DNA of 48,292 nt. Origin: Bdellovibrionales bacterium (GTDB lineage: Bacteria; Bdellovibrionota; UBA1018). Position numbers and translations under genes: made by a program. Under the pieces are notes generated by a model that saw only the letters and a list, made by a program, of their open reading frames with translations, ran no database searches and was not told where the DNA came from. Of the stretch, positions 16,471 through 24,911 are shown in pieces. The number at the start of each line of letters is the position of its first letter. Positions within the stretch are counted from its first letter, which is position 1. The stretch covers positions 1 to 48,292 of the forward strand of contig CANCQK010000020.1 of the NCBI GenBank assembly GCA_947380295.1, written 5' to 3'.

Positions 16471-18915
16471 TTAAATTTTACTGGCGTCACTACCCCAGAA
16501 ATCTGAAATATCTTTCAAGATACTACCAGAAACGAGCTCCGATACGTCGTTCTGATACCAGTCCTCGGGCATGGCCTGAGCATAACTGCGCTGAAGGAAT
16601 CGATTATCCATCAAGACTATAATTCCACGATCCGTCTCCGAACGAATGACACGACCGGCGGCTTGAATCGCCTTAGACATTGCAGGAAAGGTATAGGCAT
16701 AGTCGAAACCAGCCTTATAATTTTCTTCGTAGTACTTTTTCATCTCTTCTCGTTCTAGGTCAAAAATAGGAAGAGGTGGACCCACGACAAAAGCACCAAT
16801 GAGCATGTCGCCAGGGTAGTCAATTCCCTCGGAAAATACACCGCCTTGCACAGCAAAGATTAGGGTCGGTTTTGCAGCAGAACGAAGAACCTCAAGTAGC
16901 CCTTCGACATCTGAAGATTTCATTTCTCGCTCCTGCCGGTAAACATCAAAACCTTCAGGAATGTCAAAACGATCCAGAACTCGAGTCAAAAAATCGAAAC
17001 TCGGGAAAAAGGCAAAATAATTACCAGGCCTGACCGCTGCAACTCTTTGGATGACTTCTGCAATCTTTGGATAATTAGCCTCTCGACTGGAGAATTTTGT
17101 AGAGATTTGCGGAATGATCAAAACCTTACGATGAGCCACATCAAAAGGAGATTGAAATTCCAACGTCTGAGTCTTTTCAGGACTCAGACCCGACAACCTG
17201 AGATAGTACTGGAACGGCTTAATCGTGGCGGAAAATGCCACCACATTTTGAAAACTGTCATAACAAGACTTCAGGCGATCAGACGGATCGCAACATGTGA
17301 TTTTTACCGTTCCACCAGCAGGAGCAAGAGACTCCAGAAGCATTGGAGCACTCCTATTTTTTTGTGGCTGGTAGGTCGTAAAAAACTGTTTTTGCTTCGG
17401 ATCTGCGAGCGACTCCAGCGAAGCAGTAAACTCGGACCAATAAAAGGACAGCCGTAAAATGACATCCTTTGGAGGAATCTCAACTCCTGAATCCAAATAC
17501 CGCGAGAGCAGGCTCTTCAGCTGCAGATCCTGATCAAAAAAGGGCTCAACATCGAGATCAATCTTAGAGCTTGTTTTTGCTGCAGACGGTCCCGACTCAG
17601 AGATAATTTCGATACAGCGATCAATCGCCTCATCAACTTCATTTCTAAATCGCTTAGGCAACTCACCCAGATCCTCTCGCATCTTCTCCAAGGCCATACT
17701 CGAGAGCGAGGGCGAATAATAGTCCATGGCTCGTGCAGGCAGGTTATGAGCCTCATCAATCACCAGATTTGGCTTACCTTCTACGGCGTAAAAACTCGCC
17801 AAGTGATCGGCCAGCGTACTTCGAGGAGAAAAGACATAATTATAGTCGCAAATCACAACATCGGGTTCTTGCAGGGCCTGAAACTGGAGCTCAAAAGGGC
17901 AGACCTGGTGCTTCTCTCCTAAGTCTAAAAAAGTTTTAGACTTGAGCTTTTTCTTTTTTGAAAGAACCTCTAGAAGCTGATTCTCATGAACTTTCGTGTA
18001 GTGATCTTTTGCATATTCGCAGTAATCAGGATTACAGAGCGGCTCATTTTTAAAGCAAAGCTTACTTTTAGCCGTAATCGTCAGAGACTTCACTTTCGAT
18101 CCCTGGTTTTGAAATCGGCTCACCGCATCCTCTGCTACGGCATGTTGACTGTTCTTGGGCGTGACATAGACCACACTCTGTCCCCGTGCAAGTGACTCCT
18201 TCAAACTAGGATACAGAACCCCGACGGTTTTACCCAAACCCGTAGGAGCCTGGATCATCATCCGCTCCTGTTTTTCCATTCCAGCTTCGATTGCCTCAAT
18301 CAACTCCGTTTGTCCTCGTCGGGGCTTTTCGAAAGGGAAAGAAAATTTTTTAGAGAGGGAAACGCGTCTATCTCGTCGTTTCTCGGCTAGCATCGCATCT
18401 TTGGCTAGCTCATCTAGACGGAGGTCAAGCCAAACTTCATACTCTTTTACGTCGAGATCAAGCTCCAGGTCCTCAGAGTCACGGTTTCTAGTGGAAACCA
18501 AATGGAACGAGAGTTCGGGAATCACTTGATTTTGCAACCAATAGAAATATCCGTAGGTTTTCAACTGGAGGCAATACGGATGACTCGGAAAATTTTTTAA
18601 CCGCACCAAAAGATCACGCGCTTGAGAAGCTGTTTTAATTTCCTCGATCTTGGGTTTTTTTCCCTCGAATAAACCGTCCATGCGTCCACGAATCAGAAAT
18701 CGAAAACCGCCTCGCTCCAGCTCAGAAGAGATTGGAACTTCCGCGCGATAGTTAGAATCAGCCTGAATCCGTTTGGTCTGAACCGAGAGATGAATCTCCT
18801 GACCCTCCTGGGCAGCTCGACTGTATCCCGAGAGCGTCTCGATACTTCCGGTTCTCGGAACGGGAACTGCAAAGTCCCGAATCGAAATCGGGATGAGTTT
18901 TGGTAAATCCTCCAT
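16471..18915 (-). CDS. XPD/DinG-type Fe-S helicase with N-terminal PD-(D/E)XK nuclease-like domain
   Basis: 814 residues, superfamily 2 DNA helicase. Residues 75-125 carry nuclease-type motifs: RGRMDG (D80), EEIK (E92, K94) and QLKTYGY (Q117, Y121), as in Cas4/AddB-like PD-(D/E)XK folds. Helicase motifs follow: Walker A APTGLGKT at 223-230, an Fe-S region with cysteines in KLCFKNEPLCNPDYCEY and VCPFELQ, VIDEAHN, and motif VI AAGRVIRSETDRG. The Fe-S cluster is typical of XPD, DinG and FancJ helicases, which unwind 5'-3'. The start codon overlaps the stop of the metallo-beta-lactamase gene (TAATG), so translation is coupled and the two probably act together in DNA repair. GGGGAG lies just upstream of the ATG. 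Confidence 0.9.
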   Translation of the reverse strand: MEDLPKLIPISIRDFAVPVPRTGSIETLSGYSRAAQEGQEIHLSVQTKRIQADSNYRAEVPISSELERGGFRFLIRGRMDGLFEGKKPKIEEIKTASQARDLLVRLKNFPSHPYCLQLKTYGYFYWLQNQVIPELSFHLVSTRNRDSEDLELDLDVKEYEVWLDLRLDELAKDAMLAEKRRDRRVSLSKKFSFPFEKPRRGQTELIEAIEAGMEKQERMMIQAPTGLGKTVGVLYPSLKESLARGQSVVYVTPKNSQHAVAEDAVSRFQNQGSKVKSLTITAKSKLCFKNEPLCNPDYCEYAKDHYTKVHENQLLEVLSKKKKLKSKTFLDLGEKHQVCPFELQFQALQEPDVVICDYNYVFSPRSTLADHLASFYAVEGKPNLVIDEAHNLPARAMDYYSPSLSSMALEKMREDLGELPKRFRNEVDEAIDRCIEIISESGPSAAKTSSKIDLDVEPFFDQDLQLKSLLSRYLDSGVEIPPKDVILRLSFYWSEFTASLESLADPKQKQFFTTYQPQKNRSAPMLLESLAPAGGTVKITCCDPSDRLKSCYDSFQNVVAFSATIKPFQYYLRLSGLSPEKTQTLEFQSPFDVAHRKVLIIPQISTKFSSREANYPKIAEVIQRVAAVRPGNYFAFFPSFDFLTRVLDRFDIPEGFDVYRQEREMKSSDVEGLLEVLRSAAKPTLIFAVQGGVFSEGIDYPGDMLIGAFVVGPPLPIFDLEREEMKKYYEENYKAGFDYAYTFPAMSKAIQAAGRVIRSETDRGIIVLMDNRFLQRSYAQAMPEDWYQNDVSELVSGSILKDISDFWGSDASKI

Positions 18916-20000
18916 TATCCGTCTCCCCGCTGACTCAGTTGATCAAAAAGTGGAAGTACACCTTGCTCAGGCTCCTCGGGAACTTCGACGTTTTCACAAG
19001 CCAAGGCTAAAATAGGATGAGCATCAAGGCCCCGCTTACGGAGATGTCTAACAAAAGCACCCAAACCGCGATGAAGGACAAATACGCTCCTCGCTCCCGT
19101 TTCATCGACAGTTCGATTCAGTGTAGGCCAATCGGCGTGATCTGAAATGACAAAACCTTGGTCAAACTTTCGCTCACCACTCGCATTCCAGCCGCGTTCA
19201 GAGCCCAGCATCCAACCTGAGGCAAATGCCGTTTCAAAATTCCCTAATTTCTCGGTCCACTCCGAGGACAAAATCGAGGGTGGAGCGAGAATGAGCTCTC
19301 CTTGGAGCAGTTCTCCTGAATCTAAGGCCTCTAAATCCCGTGTGGGAGCCAAAACTCGGCCCTCATCCCGATAACACTGCGTCAGCTCGCTCGCCGCCCG
19401 GTGAATCAAAATCGGACGTTTCGCATGGGGAGCGAGTTCGGACAAGATGCGTTGTAGTTTTCCCAAAGAATAACCAAAGAGCAGACTATTTTTTCCTTTT
19501 CTCTGGTTACCGAACCACCAAGAAGCAATCTGCTCGCCATAGTCCTGATCCATTGGCCAAACGTACTTGGGCGTCCCAAATGTCGCCTCGGTCACCCAGG
19601 TATCGCATTTCACTACTTCAAATGGCTCGCAACTTGGGTCAGAGTCCCGCTTAAAATCGCCAGAAATACCCCAAACCTCGTCCCCCCGTTGAATCCTGAC
19701 CTGCGACGAACCTAGGATATGGCCCGCCGGATGCAAACTCACTTGAACATCACCCAGAGAGAAGCTTTCACGATAGGGTATTCCACGGACCGAAATCCGC
19801 TTCCCCAGGCGTACTTTGAGCAGACCTACCCCACTCTCCGCACAAATGTAGCTTTTGCACCCCCGCCTTGCGTGATCACTATGAGCATGAGTAATGACCG
19901 CTCGGTGAACAGCTCGGAGTGGATCGATATAAAAATCTCCTGATGGGCAATAGAGGCCCCGATCTGTCCAAACCACAAGTGGGGTTAAACCTGGTAACAT
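18915..20000 (-). CDS. Metallo-beta-lactamase-fold DNA exonuclease (ligase-associated type)
   Basis: 361 residues. The metal motif HAHSDHA at 38-44 (H38, H40, D42, H43) is followed by PAGHILGSSQVRI, GDFKRDSDP (bridging Asp) and the late FVISDHADW, the order of beta-CASP-like nucleases. The closest recollection is the 'ligase-associated DNA damage response exonuclease' group (SNM1/Pso2-related), usually next to an ATP-dependent ligase and an Lhr-like helicase. Here neither is present; instead an XPD-type helicase follows with a one-base overlap. Cytoplasmic, no signal. Start is ATG at 20000, divergent from the M13 peptidase gene. Confidence 0.87.
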   Translation of the reverse strand: MLPGLTPLVVWTDRGLYCPSGDFYIDPLRAVHRAVITHAHSDHARRGCKSYICAESGVGLLKVRLGKRISVRGIPYRESFSLGDVQVSLHPAGHILGSSQVRIQRGDEVWGISGDFKRDSDPSCEPFEVVKCDTWVTEATFGTPKYVWPMDQDYGEQIASWWFGNQRKGKNSLLFGYSLGKLQRILSELAPHAKRPILIHRAASELTQCYRDEGRVLAPTRDLEALDSGELLQGELILAPPSILSSEWTEKLGNFETAFASGWMLGSERGWNASGERKFDQGFVISDHADWPTLNRTVDETGARSVFVLHRGLGAFVRHLRKRGLDAHPILALACENVEVPEEPEQGVLPLFDQLSQRGDG

Positions 20001-20135
20001 CCGGCTACCCTACCTGAGATTCTCGAAAAAATGAACCACTGGCGCTGCTAGCGGTTCATCGAAAATGATTGACAGCGAACTCACGCAACACTAATACCCA
20101 ATAAGACTGTTCGGAAAACTGTGGGAGGTTTGATC

Positions 20136-22172
20136 ATGAAGGCGTTCAATTTTATGGGTGCGCTCGCACTCTCAGGCACATTTTTTTTAGGAATGAATTT
20201 GAATGCGCATGCTGCTTTTGAGCCCATCCTAGATCCCACAGCAATCGATTCTACCATCGACCCCTGCAGTGATTTTTACTCGTACGCCTGCGGAGGATGG
20301 TTGAGCCGAACTGAACTCCCTGGCGACCGACCTTCTTGGACTCGCAGTTTTTCCACGATTAATGAACAAAATTTAAATGAACTCAGGACCATCCTGGACA
20401 ATTACGCAAAAGGTGACTTTAGCCTTCCCAGTCACTACTCTAAAAAGCTAGGTGCATTTTATGCAGCTTGCATGAATACGACCCCGATTGAGGCTGCACA
20501 GAAGACCATTCTCAGTTCTGAGCTGGAACCCGTGGAGAGTTTCAAAAAAGAAGAACTCACCTCCCTCATCGCAACACTACGACTCAAGGGACGCCCTATT
20601 TTCTTCAGCGTAGGTTCTTCGTCTGACCTCAAAGACTCAACCCTTCAAATTGCCGAAATCGATCAAGGTGGCTATAGCCTCCCAAGCAAAGACTACTATT
20701 TCGACACTGACAAAGCTTCAATACGGGAGAAATTTGTCGAACATGTAGCCCGAATGTTTGAACTGGCTGGAATCCCAAAAAATCAGACTGAAAAATCTGC
20801 ACAGAGTGTCCTCGCATTTGAAACCGCCCTCACGAAATATGCGCTTTCACCCGTCGACCGACGGGATCCTCAAAAGCTCTATCACCTCCTCTCCAAGGGC
20901 CGACTCAAGGAACTTGCTCCCGTCATTCAATGGGATTCTTTTTTCGAACAAATCGGTGCACCCTCATTTGAAAACATCAATGTCGCCGTCCCTGATTTTT
21001 TCTCGGGACTCAACGCTCTTTTGAACACGGCTCCCAAAGAACAAATTCAAGCCTATCTCAAATGGCGAGTCATTCACTCCATCGCTCCTGACCTTGGACC
21101 CTTGTTCGTAGAGGAGAACTTCAATTTTTTTGGCAAAACACTCTCTGGTCAAAAACAGATCAAACCACGCTGGAAAACGTGTGTTGAAGCCACAGACCAA
21201 TCCTTCGAAGATGCATTAGGCGAAGCATTTGTCCGGAAGACTTTTGGCGATGAGGGAAAAACGCAAACTCTTGCACTGGTCAAGTCAATCCAAAATGCTT
21301 TTGGGAAAAACCTTGCCTCAGTCTCCTGGATGGACACCCCTACCCGCGAACAGGCCATCAAGAAGCTGCAAGCAATTCAAAATAAAATCGGTTTTCCAGA
21401 AAAGTGGACTGACTTCTCTGCAATTGAAATTCAGCCCGACTCTCACATCCAAAATCGAAGCAAGCTCACTCAGTTCTGGTTTCAAAAGGATCTGAATAAA
21501 ATCGGAAAACCCGTCGATCGCTCAGAGTGGGGCATGTCACCACCCACCGTAAATGCCTATTACGATCCTCAGAAAAACGAAATCGCCTTCCCAGCCGGGA
21601 TCTTACAACCCCCCTTCTATCAGGCCAATGCCAGCTTAGCTTCAAACTACGGAGCCATCGGGATGGTCATTGGCCATGAACTCACCCACGGATTTGATGA
21701 CCAAGGCCGCCAATTCGATGAACTAGGAAACCTCAAGGACTGGTGGACTCAGGAAGTTAGCCAAATTTTTGATCAGAAGGCCGAATGCTTAGTGAAGCAG
21801 TATTCCTCGTATGTGGTCGTCGACGACATTCACCTCAACGGCAAACTCACCCTAGGGGAAAACATTGCTGATTTGGGTGGTCTCAAAATCGCTTACGCTG
21901 CTTATCGCCTAGCGTTAGAACTGGAAAAGGACACCCGCAAAAAAGCGGCTCAAGCCATTACCGCGGACCAGCAATTCTTCCTCTCTTTTGCTCAATCTTG
22001 GTGCACCAAACGCACCCCTGAGATCGAGAAGCGCTATGCAGCGACCGACCCGCACTCGTCGCCAAGGTACCGAGTCAACGGGGTAGTCACGAACTTGACC
22101 GAGTTTGAACGAGCATTTAGCTGCACGCCAGGCGCACCACTCGCCCCTCTGAATCGCTGCTCAATCTGGTAA
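20136..22172 (+). CDS. M13-family zinc metallopeptidase (neprilysin/PepO type), secreted
   Basis: About 678 residues. The signal peptide ends at NAHA. Mature M13_N domain begins DPCSDFYSYACGGW, the family's Cys-containing start. The zinc site is HELTH (H514, E515, H518) with the third ligand in ENIADLGG (E575; D579 supports H514). The substrate motif NAYYDPQKNEIAFPAGILQ and the C-terminal CSIW ending are also typical. M13 enzymes cut peptides of up to about 40 residues outside the cytoplasm. The ATG at 20136 is chosen: GGGAGG lies seven bases upstream, and an earlier GTG at 20121 overlaps that site. No partner gene. Confidence 0.96.
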   Translation: MKAFNFMGALALSGTFFLGMNLNAHAAFEPILDPTAIDSTIDPCSDFYSYACGGWLSRTELPGDRPSWTRSFSTINEQNLNELRTILDNYAKGDFSLPSHYSKKLGAFYAACMNTTPIEAAQKTILSSELEPVESFKKEELTSLIATLRLKGRPIFFSVGSSSDLKDSTLQIAEIDQGGYSLPSKDYYFDTDKASIREKFVEHVARMFELAGIPKNQTEKSAQSVLAFETALTKYALSPVDRRDPQKLYHLLSKGRLKELAPVIQWDSFFEQIGAPSFENINVAVPDFFSGLNALLNTAPKEQIQAYLKWRVIHSIAPDLGPLFVEENFNFFGKTLSGQKQIKPRWKTCVEATDQSFEDALGEAFVRKTFGDEGKTQTLALVKSIQNAFGKNLASVSWMDTPTREQAIKKLQAIQNKIGFPEKWTDFSAIEIQPDSHIQNRSKLTQFWFQKDLNKIGKPVDRSEWGMSPPTVNAYYDPQKNEIAFPAGILQPPFYQANASLASNYGAIGMVIGHELTHGFDDQGRQFDELGNLKDWWTQEVSQIFDQKAECLVKQYSSYVVVDDIHLNGKLTLGENIADLGGLKIAYAAYRLALELEKDTRKKAAQAITADQQFFLSFAQSWCTKRTPEIEKRYAATDPHSSPRYRVNGVVTNLTEFERAFSCTPGAPLAPLNRCSIW

Positions 22173-22270
22173 AATGCAGATAAAATTCGGTTAATAATAC
22201 TTAACAGAATCAAATTTATTAGCTAAAAATTAGTTCAATACCTGCCTATTGAACTAAAAGGAACTTTCTT

Positions 22271-22726
22271 ATGAAAATGATCCAATTGATTTACGCCAGC
22301 ACACTTTCTGGAGACGTCAGCTTTTCTGAGATCAACCGGATTCAGACCCTTGCTCAGCGGAAAAATCATCAATTTGACATCAGCGGACTCCTCGTTTACG
22401 GGAGACGCTACTTTTTGCAATGCATTGAAGGCCCTGAAAAGGACATCAATCAACTGTACGCAAACATTAAAAACGACCCACGACATCGAGACCTCCTGCT
22501 CTTAGAAACTAGAGAAGTAAAGAGCCGAAGTTTTGAAAATTGGTCGATGCATCTGATTATGCTCACTGAGCAAATGGATCATCTCGTTTTAAAGTACTGT
22601 AACAGTCCTCACTTTGAACCCCACAAAATTTCCGCTAAAAATGCGCTAGGGCTTTTAAAAGAACTCAGCGAAAAATATAGCACCCAGCAGCAAATCAGCC
22701 TAAATGAAAATCACAAGGTCGATTAG
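22271..22726 (+). CDS. Stand-alone BLUF blue-light photoreceptor
   Basis: 151 residues. BLUF domains bind FAD and sense blue light by a hydrogen-bond switch. All key positions align with AppA: Y8 (LIYAS), N32 (KNHQFDISGLL), Q50 (FLQCIEG), W91 and M93 (FENWSM); spacings Y-N 24 and Y-Q 42 are exact. A short helical tail (95-151) follows and no output domain is fused, so the signal must pass to another protein. AAAGGAA lies just before the ATG. Neighbours (M13 peptidase, MFS transporter) give no hint of the partner; the nearest c-di-GMP-type effector is the PilZ protein 9 kb away. Confidence 0.95.
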   Translation: MKMIQLIYASTLSGDVSFSEINRIQTLAQRKNHQFDISGLLVYGRRYFLQCIEGPEKDINQLYANIKNDPRHRDLLLLETREVKSRSFENWSMHLIMLTEQMDHLVLKYCNSPHFEPHKISAKNALGLLKELSEKYSTQQQISLNENHKVD

Positions 22727-22753
22727 AGATTCGATTCTTCTCTTAAGATCACC

Positions 22754-23977
22754 TCATTGATCGGATCTGGGGGCAGTCTCGGGCATAAAAAAGTAGAATA
22801 GAACAAAAGCCACCAGCGCAATCGCCGCAAGAAAAAGAAACCCAGAACGATAGCCAAAGTGGTGAACAATCATTCCGGCTATCACCTGACTGAGAGCCGC
22901 TCCGATCCCTACCGCTGTTGCGATCACACCGAGTGTAAAGTTGAATCGACCTGTGCCGCGGGTTAAATCCGCAATCACAAGAATAGAAACGACTCCAAAT
23001 ATCGCTGCGCAGACTCCATCTAAAAGTTGAATCGCAATCAAGAGCTCGGTCCTCTGGGTGAGAGTATAGAGCACCCCTCTCAACGGCAGTACGCCAAATG
23101 CGATGCTCAAAAGTGGTTTGCGTCCCCAGTTTCCTGCTAGCTTTCCAATACGAGAAGCGAGAAGCGCAATCACCAGTTGAGGAGTCATCACGCAGGCGGA
23201 CATATAAAGCATAGAAAGCCGGCCCTGACCCTTCACCAGAACTTCTCCAAGAAGAGGTAGCATCGCTGCATTCGCGAAATGAAAAAGTACCGCTGAAGCA
23301 AGAAAAACCCCCATCGATCTTTCCATAAGGTGGGCCCACGGACGCTTTCGATGCCTCACTCCTTCAGGTCCAACAGCACCCCGAGCCCTCTCGTGGCAAA
23401 TCTCTTCAGGATGAATGAAATGGAGACTATAAAAGGTTGGTACCGAAAAAATGAAAACGCAGAGAAAAATTGCCCGCTCTGAAATAAAGTAGCCGATCAA
23501 TCCCATCAAAGCAGCAGCAAAAACATTACCCAATGAATTGTAGGTTTGATTTCTCCCTTGGCGACTGTCAAATTGATCATGACCAACCACCCCTAGAGAA
23601 ATCGCACAAACTGCTGGAAAAAAGATGCTAGAGGTCGCACCAATCAGGATCTGAGCAATAATAATACTCCAAAAAAAAGGCAAAAAAGCGATCAAGATCG
23701 CCCCAACGGCTAGCGTAAAAATTGAGACTACAATTAACTTACGCTTGGATCGAATCCGATCGACCAAAATACCTGCTGGCGTGTGAGCGACTATCCCAGC
23801 CATTACCCCCGTAGCCAGAGCAAGCCCAATCCGCTCCTCATTCCAACCACGACTGACAAGATAGACGACAAGAAATGGCCCAACACTCGTTTGAACATCA
23901 GCTAAAAAAAAGTTGAGCCAATCCAGGCCTCGGAGAGTACGATCGGACGGTCGAAGATTGAGACTTGTAAAAAACAA
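22754..23977 (-). CDS. Major facilitator superfamily transporter
   Basis: About 407 residues with 12 hydrophobic segments in two halves. Typical MFS loop motifs are AGILVDRIRSKRKLI (loop 2-3, motif A) and the equivalent RIGKLAGNWGRKPLL (loop 8-9). The charged central loop is at about 190-220. It starts LRGLDWLNFFLADVQTSVGPF. This resembles drug/sugar efflux-type MFS proteins, but the substrate cannot be told. No ATG starts the frame; both candidate starts are TTG, at 23977 (chosen, four bases after the previous stop) and at 24022 (would overlap it by 41 bases). Cotranscription with the 23982 gene is likely. Confidence 0.88.
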   Translation of the reverse strand: MFFTSLNLRPSDRTLRGLDWLNFFLADVQTSVGPFLVVYLVSRGWNEERIGLALATGVMAGIVAHTPAGILVDRIRSKRKLIVVSIFTLAVGAILIAFLPFFWSIIIAQILIGATSSIFFPAVCAISLGVVGHDQFDSRQGRNQTYNSLGNVFAAALMGLIGYFISERAIFLCVFIFSVPTFYSLHFIHPEEICHERARGAVGPEGVRHRKRPWAHLMERSMGVFLASAVLFHFANAAMLPLLGEVLVKGQGRLSMLYMSACVMTPQLVIALLASRIGKLAGNWGRKPLLSIAFGVLPLRGVLYTLTQRTELLIAIQLLDGVCAAIFGVVSILVIADLTRGTGRFNFTLGVIATAVGIGAALSQVIAGMIVHHFGYRSGFLFLAAIALVAFVLFYFFMPETAPRSDQ

Positions 23978-23981
23978 TCTC

Positions 23982-24416
23982 TCATGCCGCCGATGGAACT
24001 TGTTCTTTGTACTGAGCCTCAAGATAGGAAATCATGCTCTCAGCGCAAGCATCAAGACTCGTAAAGAACTCTCCTGGATTTACACCTGCCACACTTTGAT
24101 TGACCTTCCAGTTCGAGCCCTCTTTTAAAACGAGATTACTAGAAGTCAATATATGCTTAATACAATAATTTAAAAACTCCCGACCGGCTCGACTAAACTT
24201 TAAAAGCTCTCTGGGCTGAGGTGGGCGAGATGAAGGTAGAACCCTCCTTCGAAGAATAGCTTTATGACCAGGAGTTAGTTTTAATTTTGGACTTTTCCTT
24301 CCATATCGACCGAGCTGGGGGCCAGAGGTTGTCCTCGGCCGTCGTCGAGCCTCAAGCGACGCAACACCTTTTTTTTGAGACGATTTACGAGCCATGATCG
24401 AGCTTCTGGGCGGCAT
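23982..24416 (-). CDS. Small basic protein, unknown
   Basis: 144 residues, no family recognised. The first ~75 residues are extremely basic and Pro/Ser-rich (RKSSQKK, RRRPRTTSG, LRRRVLPSSR), without hydrophobic segments, as in nucleic-acid-binding tails. Residues ~80-135 look folded (NYCIKHILTSSNLVLKEGSNW, then FFTSLDACAESMISYL). A start at 24416 is supported by AGGAGAG eight bases upstream; an internal ATG at codon 8 is possible. It lies directly before the MFS gene. Nucleic-acid binding is a guess from charge only. Confidence 0.65.
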   Translation of the reverse strand: MPPRSSIMARKSSQKKGVASLEARRRPRTTSGPQLGRYGRKSPKLKLTPGHKAILRRRVLPSSRPPQPRELLKFSRAGREFLNYCIKHILTSSNLVLKEGSNWKVNQSVAGVNPGEFFTSLDACAESMISYLEAQYKEQVPSAA

Positions 24417-24524
24417 AGTTTCTCTCCTATTTAGTAATTAGCCTTGGTTTTGCATCGACTATGCCGAAGCGATGGAAGTGATGATGACCCTGAATACTCT
24501 GCCTCTACCGAGCAGTTCTTCAAC

Positions 24525-24911
24525 TTACTTCGCATAGAGTTTAATTTTTGTTAAGAGGTCGTCCAGTTCAAAGGGTTTCCCCACCCACGAAGTTGCATGA
24601 ATTTCTTGAGCTCGCTGTTTGGCATCTGCAGCTGCAGTCATCACCAGAATTGGAGCCAAATGGTCATAGCGATTCAAAAACTCGCCTGCAAATTCCCAAC
24701 CATTCATAACGGGCATTCTCATATCCAATAGAATTAAGTTTGGCGCTCCCCATGCCTGTAAAATTTCTAGAGCCTCTTGACCATTTGCGGCAGTTTGAAC
24801 TTCATATCCTTCAGACTCAAGAAATTCTCGGAGAGTGAAAATGATGTCCTTATCATCTTCAATAATTAAGATTCTCTGATTTTTATTACCCACCATCATG
24901 TCGCCACTCAC
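24525..24911 (-). CDS. Single-domain response regulator (receiver only)
   Basis: About 128 residues, CheY-like. The acidic pair IIEDDKD, phosphoacceptor Asp in LILLDMRMPVMNG, Thr in VMTAAAD and Lys in VGKPFEL are all present. No output domain, so it acts by protein contact or as a phosphorelay intermediate. The start GTG at 24911 shares a base with the stop of the sensor kinase; an ATG four codons later also fits. It almost certainly receives phosphate from that kinase. Confidence 0.93.
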   Translation of the reverse strand: MSGDMMVGNKNQRILIIEDDKDIIFTLREFLESEGYEVQTAANGQEALEILQAWGAPNLILLDMRMPVMNGWEFAGEFLNRYDHLAPILVMTAAADAKQRAQEIHATSWVGKPFELDDLLTKIKLYAK

